Assembly: GCF_005886345.1 (NCBI RefSeq)
Contig: NZ_PNEC01000003.1
Location: forward strand, 62,001-126,000
From: Pseudoalteromonas phenolica
Lineage (GTDB): Bacteria > Pseudomonadota > Gammaproteobacteria > Enterobacterales > Alteromonadaceae
Length of the DNA: 64,000 bases
Direction of reading: 5' to 3'
Within the stretch, counting starts at the first letter, position 1; each line of letters starts with the position of its first letter. Below the pieces are notes generated by a model. That model was not told where the DNA came from. It saw only the letters and a list, made by a program, of their open reading frames with translations, and ran no database searches. This document shows positions 44,892 to 52,797 of this stretch, piece after piece. Both the position numbers and the translations under genes were made by a program.

Positions 44892-45851
44892 TTAGCTGTT
44901 ACTTGAAACTATTTCATAAGCACCATCCTGGTCAAAATCCATACATACATAATAGGGAAGTAGGGCTTTTTGCTGCCCAATTTTAATGCCAAACATCTGA
45001 TCAAACGGGAAAGCATCGAGTTTATTGATGTTGACGTGATACTCGTCTTTGAGCATCGCTATCTTATGGACTTTTCTCACCGTTGAAGGTGAGTGAACCA
45101 CTGCACTGTATACCGCATTATGGGCAAACCCGTCAGGTATTTGTTTAAACAGAATTTGATCCATTTGCGGGTTTTTAATCCCACTCATAAATTGCTTTAT
45201 AAGTTCAGCGCTTATTTGGACCTCCTCAATACTCGCATGGATAAGTTCGGCCACTTCTTGACCAACTTCTATGATCTCTTCAAATAGCGAATCACCGTCA
45301 GAGAAACGTTTAATGGTGAGCAATTCGTGCCAGTCCATTTTGGTAGTGGGGTTAAACGGCTGAAAGGTTTCTAGGCTTAAAGTAAAGTTGTCAGCTTGTT
45401 TATAGTCACTTGGCATAGAGTAGCGGCACAAATACTTGTTATAACCCCAAGTTTCGCGACCATTCACTAAGGCGTTAATATTATTTACGGTGATAAACGC
45501 CGGATACCAATAAATATGTAAAGCTTTCTTTGTGCTCTTATCTACCTTAGCAATAGGCAACCAAACAATAATATCTGTTTCTTGCATCCAACCGTATTGA
45601 CTAAAGGGTTCAACTTTTGAAGCGATGTCTTCAATATCAGTAAAAGTAAGTAAACAATATTGAGAGAGTGGCTTAAAATACACCTCATTTGTTGAAACTG
45701 AATTTAGCGTTGAATCGACAAAATTGGTGATCGTGTCGTATTTACCTTCAATAAAAAAACCGTACATTCTTGCATTGAGCATTCGACAGGGTGGCTTTGC
45801 AATAGGGTTTCCTAAAAAGTGCTGGTAACTTCCAGAGTTATTCTCTGACAT
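44892..45851 (-). CDS. Acetoacetate decarboxylase family protein
   Basis: The 319-residue protein shows the family motif GRETWGYNKYL, with K139 at the place of the Schiff-base lysine, and a preceding YWYPAFITVNNINALVNG. The rest has the closed beta-barrel pattern of the family, longer than true acetoacetate decarboxylase (about 245). It belongs to the broader group whose members include aldolase-dehydratases and lipid-linked enzymes. AAGGAAA precedes the ATG, and it is the first gene of a two-gene operon with the FAD oxidoreductase, so the two likely act in one pathway. Substrate unknown. Confidence 0.8.
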   Translation of the reverse strand: MSENNSGSYQHFLGNPIAKPPCRMLNARMYGFFIEGKYDTITNFVDSTLNSVSTNEVYFKPLSQYCLLTFTDIEDIASKVEPFSQYGWMQETDIIVWLPIAKVDKSTKKALHIYWYPAFITVNNINALVNGRETWGYNKYLCRYSMPSDYKQADNFTLSLETFQPFNPTTKMDWHELLTIKRFSDGDSLFEEIIEVGQEVAELIHASIEEVQISAELIKQFMSGIKNPQMDQILFKQIPDGFAHNAVYSAVVHSPSTVRKVHKIAMLKDEYHVNINKLDAFPFDQMFGIKIGQQKALLPYYVCMDFDQDGAYEIVSSNS

Positions 45852-45962
45852 AGCAATTTCCTTCTTCGATAGCGTGATTGCTCTATCTGTTTTAGCAGAG
45901 GAAATTTGAATTATCGAGTAAATGATAAGAAATAGCAGAGCGCTAACTCTACTATTTATAAA

Positions 45963-46289
45963 TTAAGCCGCTGATGTATCGGCTTTCTTATTTTTAGCCA
46001 TTTTTTTAGCTCTCTTGATTGCAAACTTTTTTGATGCTTTCTTTTGGGCAATTTTCATGACTTTGGCATCTTTTAGCTGTTTTGTTGCATGCTTCAGTTT
46101 CTTTGAGGCTTTCTCGGCTGCACTTTCTGCTTCTTTGGCTTGTTTTACTGCCAATTCAGCCTTTTGAGAAGCGTGTCTTGCAATCGCCGTTGTCCGCTCA
46201 ACTTCAAGTTGACTATTTTTGATTATCTTTTCTAGTTTTGTCAGCCTATCTTCAAAATCCAGATCAATATCTACTGTTAATTCTTCCAT
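45963..46289 (-). CDS. Lys/Ala-rich coiled-coil protein with basic tail
   Basis: The 108-residue protein has an acidic start, a long heptad-rich coiled coil (about 12-70, Ala/Lys/Glu-rich), and a very basic C-terminus (KKASKKFAIKRAKKMAKNKK). This resembles histone H1-like or PhaF-type tails that bind DNA or other polyanions. It follows the PPK2 gene by nine bases with its own TAAGGAG site, so the two are co-expressed. A polyphosphate- or nucleoid-binding role is a reasonable inference. No named family fits. Confidence 0.75.
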   Translation of the reverse strand: MEELTVDIDLDFEDRLTKLEKIIKNSQLEVERTTAIARHASQKAELAVKQAKEAESAAEKASKKLKHATKQLKDAKVMKIAQKKASKKFAIKRAKKMAKNKKADTSAA

Positions 46290-46298
46290 TTTGGCTCC

Positions 46299-47177
46299 TT
46301 ATTTATGTTCAAAAGAGCTAGGCTCACCAACAATCAATGGGTCTACTTGATTAACCACGTCTTCGTCTTTACCAGGGTAGTCTAAACAGCTCAAAAAGTG
46401 TCTCATACAGTTAATACGGCCACGTTTTTTGTCGTCAGAGCGGATCTGTGTCCATGGTGCATCTTTGGTATGAGTGTGAAACATCATGGCATCTTTCGCT
46501 TCGCTGTAATTATGCCATTTTGAAAGCGAGGCCATATCAACTGGACTGAGCTTCCATTGCTTTAATGGGTCGTTTTGGCGAGACTTAAAGCGTCTAAATT
46601 GTTCTTCACGACTAACAGAGAACCAATATTTAAATAATTTAATACCGCTATTGACCAGCATACGTTCGAGATCGGGTGTTTGGCGCATAAATTCGAGATA
46701 TTCATTATCGTCACAAAAGCCCATGACTTTTTCTACACCAGCACGGTTATACCAAGAGCGGTCGAATAGAATGATTTCACCTTTTGTTGGTAAATGCTGA
46801 ATATAACGTTGAAAATACCACTGATTACGCTCTCTGGCATTGGGTTTTTCTAGGGCGATGACGTGCGCGCCACGGGGGTTGAGGTGTTCCATAAAACGCT
46901 TAATTGTGCCGCCTTTACCTGCTGCATCTCGGCCTTCAAATAAAATCACAATACGTTGATTGGTTTGCTTGACCCAACCTTGCATTTTTAAAAGCTCAAT
47001 TTGTAATTCGTGTTTATGCCTTTCGTAATCAACAACATCCATCTTAGATGAATAGGGGTACTTACCATCAGCGTTCCACTTCATTGGTGGGTTTTTAGCA
47101 TGTAGATCAAATACAAGCTCATCACCTGAATTATTGACCGAATTGGGTCGAACCGGCTCAACATTGTTTGATTGCAT
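46299..47177 (-). CDS. ppk2: Polyphosphate kinase 2 (PPK2)
   Basis: The start at 47177 (MQSNNVEPVR) follows AAGGAG. The 292-residue protein has the PPK2 Walker A EGRDAAGKGGTIKRF (about 81-95), the lid RERNQWYFQRYIQHLP and Walker B ILFDRSWYNRAGVEKVMGF. The family moves phosphate between polyphosphate and nucleotides, usually making GTP or ATP from the diphosphate. Substrate preference (GDP, ADP or NMP) cannot be read with certainty. It is followed by a small basic coiled-coil gene. The 277-base gap upstream to htpX holds its promoter and a terminator. Confidence 0.96.
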   Translation of the reverse strand: MQSNNVEPVRPNSVNNSGDELVFDLHAKNPPMKWNADGKYPYSSKMDVVDYERHKHELQIELLKMQGWVKQTNQRIVILFEGRDAAGKGGTIKRFMEHLNPRGAHVIALEKPNARERNQWYFQRYIQHLPTKGEIILFDRSWYNRAGVEKVMGFCDDNEYLEFMRQTPDLERMLVNSGIKLFKYWFSVSREEQFRRFKSRQNDPLKQWKLSPVDMASLSKWHNYSEAKDAMMFHTHTKDAPWTQIRSDDKKRGRINCMRHFLSCLDYPGKDEDVVNQVDPLIVGEPSSFEHK

Positions 47178-47387
47178 AAGCACTCCTTAGATTAAGTAAG
47201 GGTAAAAGGTAAGGGGATATTTTAACTATAATCGCTTTGTTTAGATAAGCATTGATCTGAATCTAAAGAATGGAGATTCACCTCTAAAAGAGGGTTGCGT
47301 TTCACGAGCACATCGATTTTGTTATTCTCCAAGTGCTTTAAGTGAGATCAGACGAAAAAGAAAGTTTTCAATAAATATAGACATAAA

Positions 47388-47426
47388 AAAAGTAACGCCT
47401 GATTATAATCATCAGGCGTTACTTTA
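47388..47426 (-). terminator. Terminator after htpX
   Basis: AGTAACGCCTGAT (47391-47403) pairs with ATCAGGCGTTACT (47411-47423), with a T run on the minus strand. It ends the leftward htpX transcript. Confidence 0.9.
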
Positions 47427-47454
47427 ATAGACATAGGCTATTGATTAATATTTA

Positions 47455-48321
47455 TTACTTCAATGCATTAATACGTTGCTCAAGTGGTGGGTGAGAAGCA
47501 AACATATCAGCAATACTCTTACCTGAAGCAATACCAAAAGCCATCATAGAGCCCTCAAGCTGTGATTCATGGTTGGTACGCAGGCGCTCAAGTGCTGCTC
47601 GCATTTTATGTGCACCAACTAATTGCGCAGCACCGCTGTCAGCAGCGAATTCTCGCTTACGGCTAAAGTAGGCAACGACAACCGACGCTAAAATGCCGAA
47701 AATCACTTGGAAGATCATATCAAAGATGAAATAAGTCCAACTGCCACCACTGTTTTCACCTTCTTCATCACTGTTTAAGAAGTTATCAACGATGCCTGCA
47801 AGTACTTTAGAGATGAAGATAACAAAGGTATTTACAACGCCCTGGATCAAAGTCAGGGTTACCATGTCACCATTTGCAACGTGAGAAACCTCATGTGCCA
47901 GGACGGCTTCAGCTTCGTCACGAGTCATGTTGTGCATGAGCCCTGTGCTTACAGCAACAAGACTATTATTCTTACTCGGGCCAGTTGCGAACGCATTCAT
48001 TTCTTGGCTGTCGTAAATTGCCACTTCTGGCATTTTAATTCCTACTTGCTCCGCTTGACGTGAAACCGTTGTCATTAACCAATGTTCAGTTTCATTTCTT
48101 GGTTGCTCAATGACATAAGCACCAGTCGATTTCTTGGCCATCCATTTCGACATAAATAGTGAAATAAACGCGCCACCAAAACCAAACACAGTTGATATCA
48201 TTAAAATACCACCTAGGCTTCGGTTGCTAATACCAAAGACACTCATTAGGATGGATAAGACAACACCTAAAACGATCATCACCGCTAGGTTTGTAATCAA
48301 AAACAACACGACTCGTTTCAT
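47455..48321 (-). CDS. htpX: Membrane zinc protease HtpX
   Basis: I use the start at 48321 ([11 protein letters not shown]) behind GAGGGG. The 288-residue protein has N-terminal membrane helices, the zinc motif HEVSH (H143, H147) within [12 protein letters not shown], the third-ligand region [18 protein letters not shown] and further helices between. It is an M48 quality-control protease of the inner membrane that cleaves misfolded membrane proteins alongside FtsH. It is often under CpxR or heat-shock control. I did not find a clear CpxR box. Confidence 0.96.
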   Translation of the reverse strand: MKRVVLFLITNLAVMIVLGVVLSILMSVFGISNRSLGGILMISTVFGFGGAFISLFMSKWMAKKSTGAYVIEQPRNETEHWLMTTVSRQAEQVGIKMPEVAIYDSQEMNAFATGPSKNNSLVAVSTGLMHNMTRDEAEAVLAHEVSHVANGDMVTLTLIQGVVNTFVIFISKVLAGIVDNFLNSDEEGENSGGSWTYFIFDMIFQVIFGILASVVVAYFSRKREFAADSGAAQLVGAHKMRAALERLRTNHESQLEGSMMAFGIASGKSIADMFASHPPLEQRINALK

Positions 48322-48497
48322 AAGACCCCTCAAAAATAAAGCCAATCAGTAATTTGTGCGATTATTTGTTTAAAAGTTCAATATTCATCAATATATGGGC
48401 GAAATGTTTCGTTTAAATAGTTTCAAACAAAAATTTGGATTTGTTGATAATTAAATACGTTAATTTTGTGGTTTGGGTTTGAAATAGTGCTGCGTTG

Positions 48498-48526
48498 AAG
48501 CAGCTAGGATCAAATCCTAGCTGCTT
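48498..48526. other. Strong 13-bp hairpin between htpX and the serine hydrolase
   Basis: AAGCAGCTAGGAT (48498-48510) pairs perfectly with ATCCTAGCTGCTT (48514-48526) around a three-base loop. It lies 20 bases after the hydrolase stop on the minus strand. No clear T run follows, so it is a candidate weak terminator or mRNA end-stabiliser. Confidence 0.5.
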
Positions 48527-48545
48527 GTGGTGAGGTGAAGGGTAG

Positions 48546-49985
48546 TTACAGTCGTTTCATAAGTTGATTTACTTTTGCGATAACAGGCCAAGCTGATGAC
48601 TCATAATTACCCAACACAACTAAGATATAGCCTTTTTCTTGATACATATTTAAACGAGCGGTCATACCGAGGTGCTGACCGTTATGACCAATAATGGTAT
48701 TTTCTTCGTCGCCTCTTATTGAAAAGCCATACCCCCAGTTATTTGCATTAAGCTCTGGTTTTGCACTTAGTGCTTGTTGAGCGAGGGATTTGCTTATTAA
48801 TTTGCCATTTTGCATTGCAATCGCAAATTTATGGAGATCTGACACTGTAGAGTAGCCCCCGCCAGCAGGGCCACCTTTTACAGATTGAAACATTAAATTC
48901 TCGGTGATTTGGCCGGTTTCTACTGAAAACCAATAGTTCCTTGCCGTGTTCTTGACGGGGACGTCTAAGTCAAAACTACCGCTATTGCGCATGTCTGCTT
49001 TGGCATAAACGTGTTTGTTAATGAAGTCGAAATAACTTTCACCGCTCACATTTTCGATGATTTTCCCAAGCAGCATCATACCGTTATTGCTGTACCTCCA
49101 TCTTGAACCTGGTTCAAAGGTTGTATCGATGGAAGCAAGTAGGGGGGTTATATCTTTTAATGATCGGACTTTATTTTGAATTGCATTAAAGCCTTCTCCA
49201 TTTCCAATACCCGATGTATGACTCAGCAAATGTTTAATTTTAATTTTTGAAAAATCTCCCTCACCTAAAAGGTTTGGGTCAATATACTTTGTCATTGGGT
49301 CATCTAGTGACATTTTACCTTGTTCAACTAGCTGCAAAATAGCAGTACTGGTAAACATCTTATTCATCGAACCAATTTGGAATTTCGTATTTAAATTATT
49401 AGGCACATCGTAACGTCTTGAAGCTAATCCGTGTGCAGCAGAGAAGAGCACTTTGTCACCTTTAGCGAGTAAAATAGCGCCAGAAAACGCGCCGTTATTC
49501 GCCAATCTGGTACTGTAGCTTTTTACTTCTTCGACAAATCTATCATCCGATAATTTAGAAAGATGAGAGGTGTCTTTTGGGTTTTCCCCAATATACCAAC
49601 CTGTTATAGCGCGCTGTTGCTCATTATTGAAATAGATTACCATGCGGTATTGCATATCAATGTTTTTAGAATAAAGCGTACTAATATGTTGTAAGCCGTT
49701 GTCTGTTGTTTCCAATTTAGAATCTAAGACTTCTAAATTGCCAAGGTAAAGTGCTTTGTTCATTGAGTAGCCAACATATCTGTCTTTGCCCGTACCTTCC
49801 CAACGTGAAAGCGCATCTTTTGAGAAATGAGAAACAACAAAGTTTTCTATGTTAGACAGGTTTTGACTATTCAGTGCGGTTAAAAAAGTATCAGCCACTT
49901 TATTGTGATTAAGGGTTTTTTCAGCAGCAACTGAGGCGCTGCTAACAACTGCTAATAGAGAAAGTGCAATAAAAGTTCGATTCAT
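48546..49985 (-). CDS. Secreted serine hydrolase, class C beta-lactamase fold, with N-terminal DUF3471-like/NTF2-like region
   Basis: The 479-residue protein has a signal peptide (to about residue 21), an N-terminal domain of about 120 residues containing a conserved repeat-like ITGWYIGE end, and a beta-lactamase-fold domain from about 150. That domain has S206-M-N-K209 (SxxK), Y298-S-N300 (YSN) and an HNG in the place of KTG. It is an esterase or peptidase-like enzyme of the cell envelope rather than a proven lactamase. AAAGGAAT precedes the ATG. It faces a membrane winged-helix regulator at 50139, the same plan as 25000/26477, but the N-terminal domain differs. Confidence 0.9.
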   Translation of the reverse strand: MNRTFIALSLLAVVSSASVAAEKTLNHNKVADTFLTALNSQNLSNIENFVVSHFSKDALSRWEGTGKDRYVGYSMNKALYLGNLEVLDSKLETTDNGLQHISTLYSKNIDMQYRMVIYFNNEQQRAITGWYIGENPKDTSHLSKLSDDRFVEEVKSYSTRLANNGAFSGAILLAKGDKVLFSAAHGLASRRYDVPNNLNTKFQIGSMNKMFTSTAILQLVEQGKMSLDDPMTKYIDPNLLGEGDFSKIKIKHLLSHTSGIGNGEGFNAIQNKVRSLKDITPLLASIDTTFEPGSRWRYSNNGMMLLGKIIENVSGESYFDFINKHVYAKADMRNSGSFDLDVPVKNTARNYWFSVETGQITENLMFQSVKGGPAGGGYSTVSDLHKFAIAMQNGKLISKSLAQQALSAKPELNANNWGYGFSIRGDEENTIIGHNGQHLGMTARLNMYQEKGYILVVLGNYESSAWPVIAKVNQLMKRL

Positions 49986-50138
49986 GTTGTATTCCTTTTG
50001 TATTTAATTGATTAATATGGCTGTCTGCCTTGGTGACTGTTTTACTTTTTTATTTGCAAGCAGGCGATGATGAAGCCATTAAGAACAGATTAAAAAAGGC
50101 TTAAGGAAAATATAACTCATAATTACAAAGAGATAAGA

Positions 50139-52226
50139 TTGGATTCGTCATATAAAAATTTACCAGAAAAAATTTCTATCAATGAATTTAGAGTTGATTT
50201 TGGAACCGGACAGATTTCGACAGATACAAAAATAGAAGTAATAGAGCCAAAAGTAATGGATTTACTAAGGGTACTTTGTGGTGCACCTAAACAGGTTCAT
50301 AGCGCTGAAGTTCTATTTGAAAAAGTTTGGCCCAAATCTATTTACAGCCCCAACTCAGTTAGAAGAAATATAGCTTTGCTGAGACAAGCATTATCTGATG
50401 AAGATAAAACGCTAATTAAAACCCACCCAAAAAGAGGATACAGTTTAGAAGCGTCAATAAACTTGCTTGATAGTACGAATGAAAAAGCACAGCAGCAAGG
50501 CTCAAGTTTAGATACTGAAAAGTCTGCATTACTCAAGATAAAGTCATCGCACTTAGCTTTGATTTTCTTAATCGTATGTATTGTTTCGGTTTCTAGTGTG
50601 GTTTTATTCAATGCTCAAAAGTCAGAAATTAAGCTTTCTAATCTGAGTCCGATAACGTCTAGTAATGAGAAAGAGCGTTATATGCAGGTTAGTCCGGATG
50701 GTCGATATATGGCTTATATTCAAAGCGGACCTAGTCAACGCAGACTATTATTGAAAGACCTTGTAACGCAAAAGGAGTGGCCTTTAAGTCAAAAGGGTAA
50801 AGCTTATACATATCTTGCATGGGACATGCATTTAAATAGTATTGTTTATTCCTCAAAAGAACAAAATAGCATCTCTTTTAATCGTATTTTACTGGATGCA
50901 CAAAGAAAGCCAGTTTCGGAGCAAATATTATTTCAGCGCCAAGATATCACTTGGAATAGTGTGTTTTTTATTGATGAGAAACAGAACCTTTATTATCTAG
51001 CTAATAAAAACAGTTCTGAGCACAGCCGCAATGCAAGTTTGTATCGCCATAACCTTGCAACAGGTTTATCTGAAGCACTTCTTGAGCCAAATGATGAATT
51101 TAAGCCTTATAAAATTGCATTATCACCAACTCAAAACGACTTAGCATTAATTGGCTTTAATCATTCAGGTATTTCAGAGATTAAAATATTAAACTTTAAT
51201 TCTAAAAAGATAAGTTTAGTTGGTGAGATTGATCATAATTGGCATTTCTTGACTTGGTTTGAAGATGAGCGCGCTATTTTGCTTAGTAATGGTAGCCAAC
51301 TTAATAAAATAGACTTAAATGGTAAACTCAGCCCATTGAATTATAAGAGTTTTAATTTTCTTGTTTATCCACAAATCGTGAAAGATATCTTGTACTTTGT
51401 AGAAGCAAAAACTGACCAAGACATTTTGCTAGCACAATTAAACAAGTCAGCAAAACCGGTCACGATTATAGATTCCAATACAGTTGATATGTTTCCTGCA
51501 ATTTCTAATGACAAAAAGACAATTGCTTATGTCTCTCTTAGAAATGGTTTGCCGCAATTGTTTATAAAAGATTTGCAGAGCAAACAGAACCGCTTAATAT
51601 TTGAAAATGAAGATAAAGAATATGCCCTGAGTGAACCTATTTGGGATAGAACCAATAAACGATTAGTAAGTAGTATTAATAATAAACCCTTTATTGTTCA
51701 TCTCGAAGAGACTCATCAAAGAATAGAATGGTTAGAAAGTGTTATTGGAGTACCAAAAGCATGGTATCAAGAAACAGATGCCATTTTGTTTGTAGATAAA
51801 AGAACCCATAATGATGAACTTATTCGTCTTAAAGTATCGACACGCCAGGTAAAGCCCTTAAACTTTGTACTTGGCAAACAAAAAGTGTTCTTAAATAACG
51901 CAGACAGTTTGATTGTCTTCAATGGTGAAAAGGTTGCGGATGCTCAGTCAGGTTTAAACCTACTTACTGATATTGAAACAATACAAGAAGTGTACCCTCA
52001 AAATAATGGGTTTTATTTTACGACAAGTGATAAAATCAAAACGGATTTGCATTTTTATCAATATGAAAGCAGAGAAGTTATCAAAGTTAAAAGACAGTAC
52101 GGCACCTTTGATCTGATCTGTTCAAATCACTGTGACCAAATTCTTTCTATATCCGGTGACATTGTCTTGCTTAAGGAGCGAGAGGGTTTTGCTGATATTC
52201 TAAAGGTACAACTCTCTACTGAATAG
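50139..52226 (+). CDS. ToxR/CadC-like transmembrane winged-helix regulator with beta-propeller periplasmic domain
   Basis: A TTG at 50139 starts a 695-residue protein. The winged helix lies at about 8-108 (VMDLLRVLCGAPKQVHSAEVLFEKVWP and NSVRRNIALLRQALSDED in pieces), the membrane helix at about 135-157 (LALIFLIVCIVSVSSVVLF), and a periplasmic TolB/WD40-like beta-propeller at about 165-690 with repeated SPDGRYMAYI-, SNDKKTIAYVS-type blades. It is a one-component membrane sensor. It faces the serine hydrolase at 48546, probably its target. The start is uncertain because TTG is weak, and the site AGAG is only fair. Confidence 0.88.
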   Translation: MDSSYKNLPEKISINEFRVDFGTGQISTDTKIEVIEPKVMDLLRVLCGAPKQVHSAEVLFEKVWPKSIYSPNSVRRNIALLRQALSDEDKTLIKTHPKRGYSLEASINLLDSTNEKAQQQGSSLDTEKSALLKIKSSHLALIFLIVCIVSVSSVVLFNAQKSEIKLSNLSPITSSNEKERYMQVSPDGRYMAYIQSGPSQRRLLLKDLVTQKEWPLSQKGKAYTYLAWDMHLNSIVYSSKEQNSISFNRILLDAQRKPVSEQILFQRQDITWNSVFFIDEKQNLYYLANKNSSEHSRNASLYRHNLATGLSEALLEPNDEFKPYKIALSPTQNDLALIGFNHSGISEIKILNFNSKKISLVGEIDHNWHFLTWFEDERAILLSNGSQLNKIDLNGKLSPLNYKSFNFLVYPQIVKDILYFVEAKTDQDILLAQLNKSAKPVTIIDSNTVDMFPAISNDKKTIAYVSLRNGLPQLFIKDLQSKQNRLIFENEDKEYALSEPIWDRTNKRLVSSINNKPFIVHLEETHQRIEWLESVIGVPKAWYQETDAILFVDKRTHNDELIRLKVSTRQVKPLNFVLGKQKVFLNNADSLIVFNGEKVADAQSGLNLLTDIETIQEVYPQNNGFYFTTSDKIKTDLHFYQYESREVIKVKRQYGTFDLICSNHCDQILSISGDIVLLKEREGFADILKVQLSTE

Positions 52227-52274
52227 GTCTTTTGATGTTAAAACCTCATCTGTAGTATGTAAGTAAATTCATAT

Positions 52275-52317
52275 AATGAAAGTAAAATCAAAGTAATTTG
52301 GTTCTACTTTCATTTTT
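52275..52317 (+). terminator. Terminator overlapping the 3' end of the thioredoxin-like gene
   Basis: AATGAAAGTA (52275-52284) pairs with TACTTTCATT (52305-52314), followed by TTT. It can end the regulator transcript, and overlaps the last codons of the convergent thioredoxin-like gene. Confidence 0.65.
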
Positions 52318-52797
52318 ACAGGATGAGACATGGTTTTCTTTTATTAGGTCTTCAAGCGTGCTTGCAGAGTTATAACCTTGGGTATAAAAGGTCAGCTTTC
52401 CGTATTTATTAAAAACTAAAGCCATTGGAACTGGAGGTTTACCTCCTAGAGCCTTAACTATTTCAGGGTGACTAACAAACGCCGGAAAATGATTCCGCTT
52501 CTTTCTTAAAGCGCGCTTCAAATCTCTGTTATTACCATTGATCCCCAACATTATACTTCTGACTTCGGGGCATTGAGTCTTGAGCAATTTTAAAGCCTTG
52601 TGTTGTTTTTCGCACCAACTACAGTTTGGCATAAAAAAAGAAGCAATGATGGGTTGGTTTTTAAATTGAGATAATGTTTCTTGCTTACCGTATGCTGCGT
52701 CATTCAGACGCAGCATAGCCAGTTCATAAAACTCAAATGCATGAGCTTTATGAACAAAAATGAGTAAAAACAGTACAGTGGCTGTTTTAAAATTCAT
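52288..52797 (-). CDS. Periplasmic thioredoxin-like protein
   Basis: The 169-residue protein has a signal peptide (to about residue 20, ending KAHAF) and a thioredoxin fold with the active-site pair CSWC in FFMPNCSWCEKQHKALK. A cis-Pro-like segment PVPMALVFNKYGKL sits downstream. Two further cysteines near the C-terminus may add to it. Its start overlaps the TonB receptor stop by 11 bases, so it is translationally coupled to the receptor. A role in reducing receptor or ligand thiols, or in metal handling at the outer membrane, is inferred. Confidence 0.85.
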   Translation of the reverse strand: MNFKTATVLFLLIFVHKAHAFEFYELAMLRLNDAAYGKQETLSQFKNQPIIASFFMPNCSWCEKQHKALKLLKTQCPEVRSIMLGINGNNRDLKRALRKKRNHFPAFVSHPEIVKALGGKPPVPMALVFNKYGKLTFYTQGYNSASTLEDLIKENHVSSCKNESRTKLL

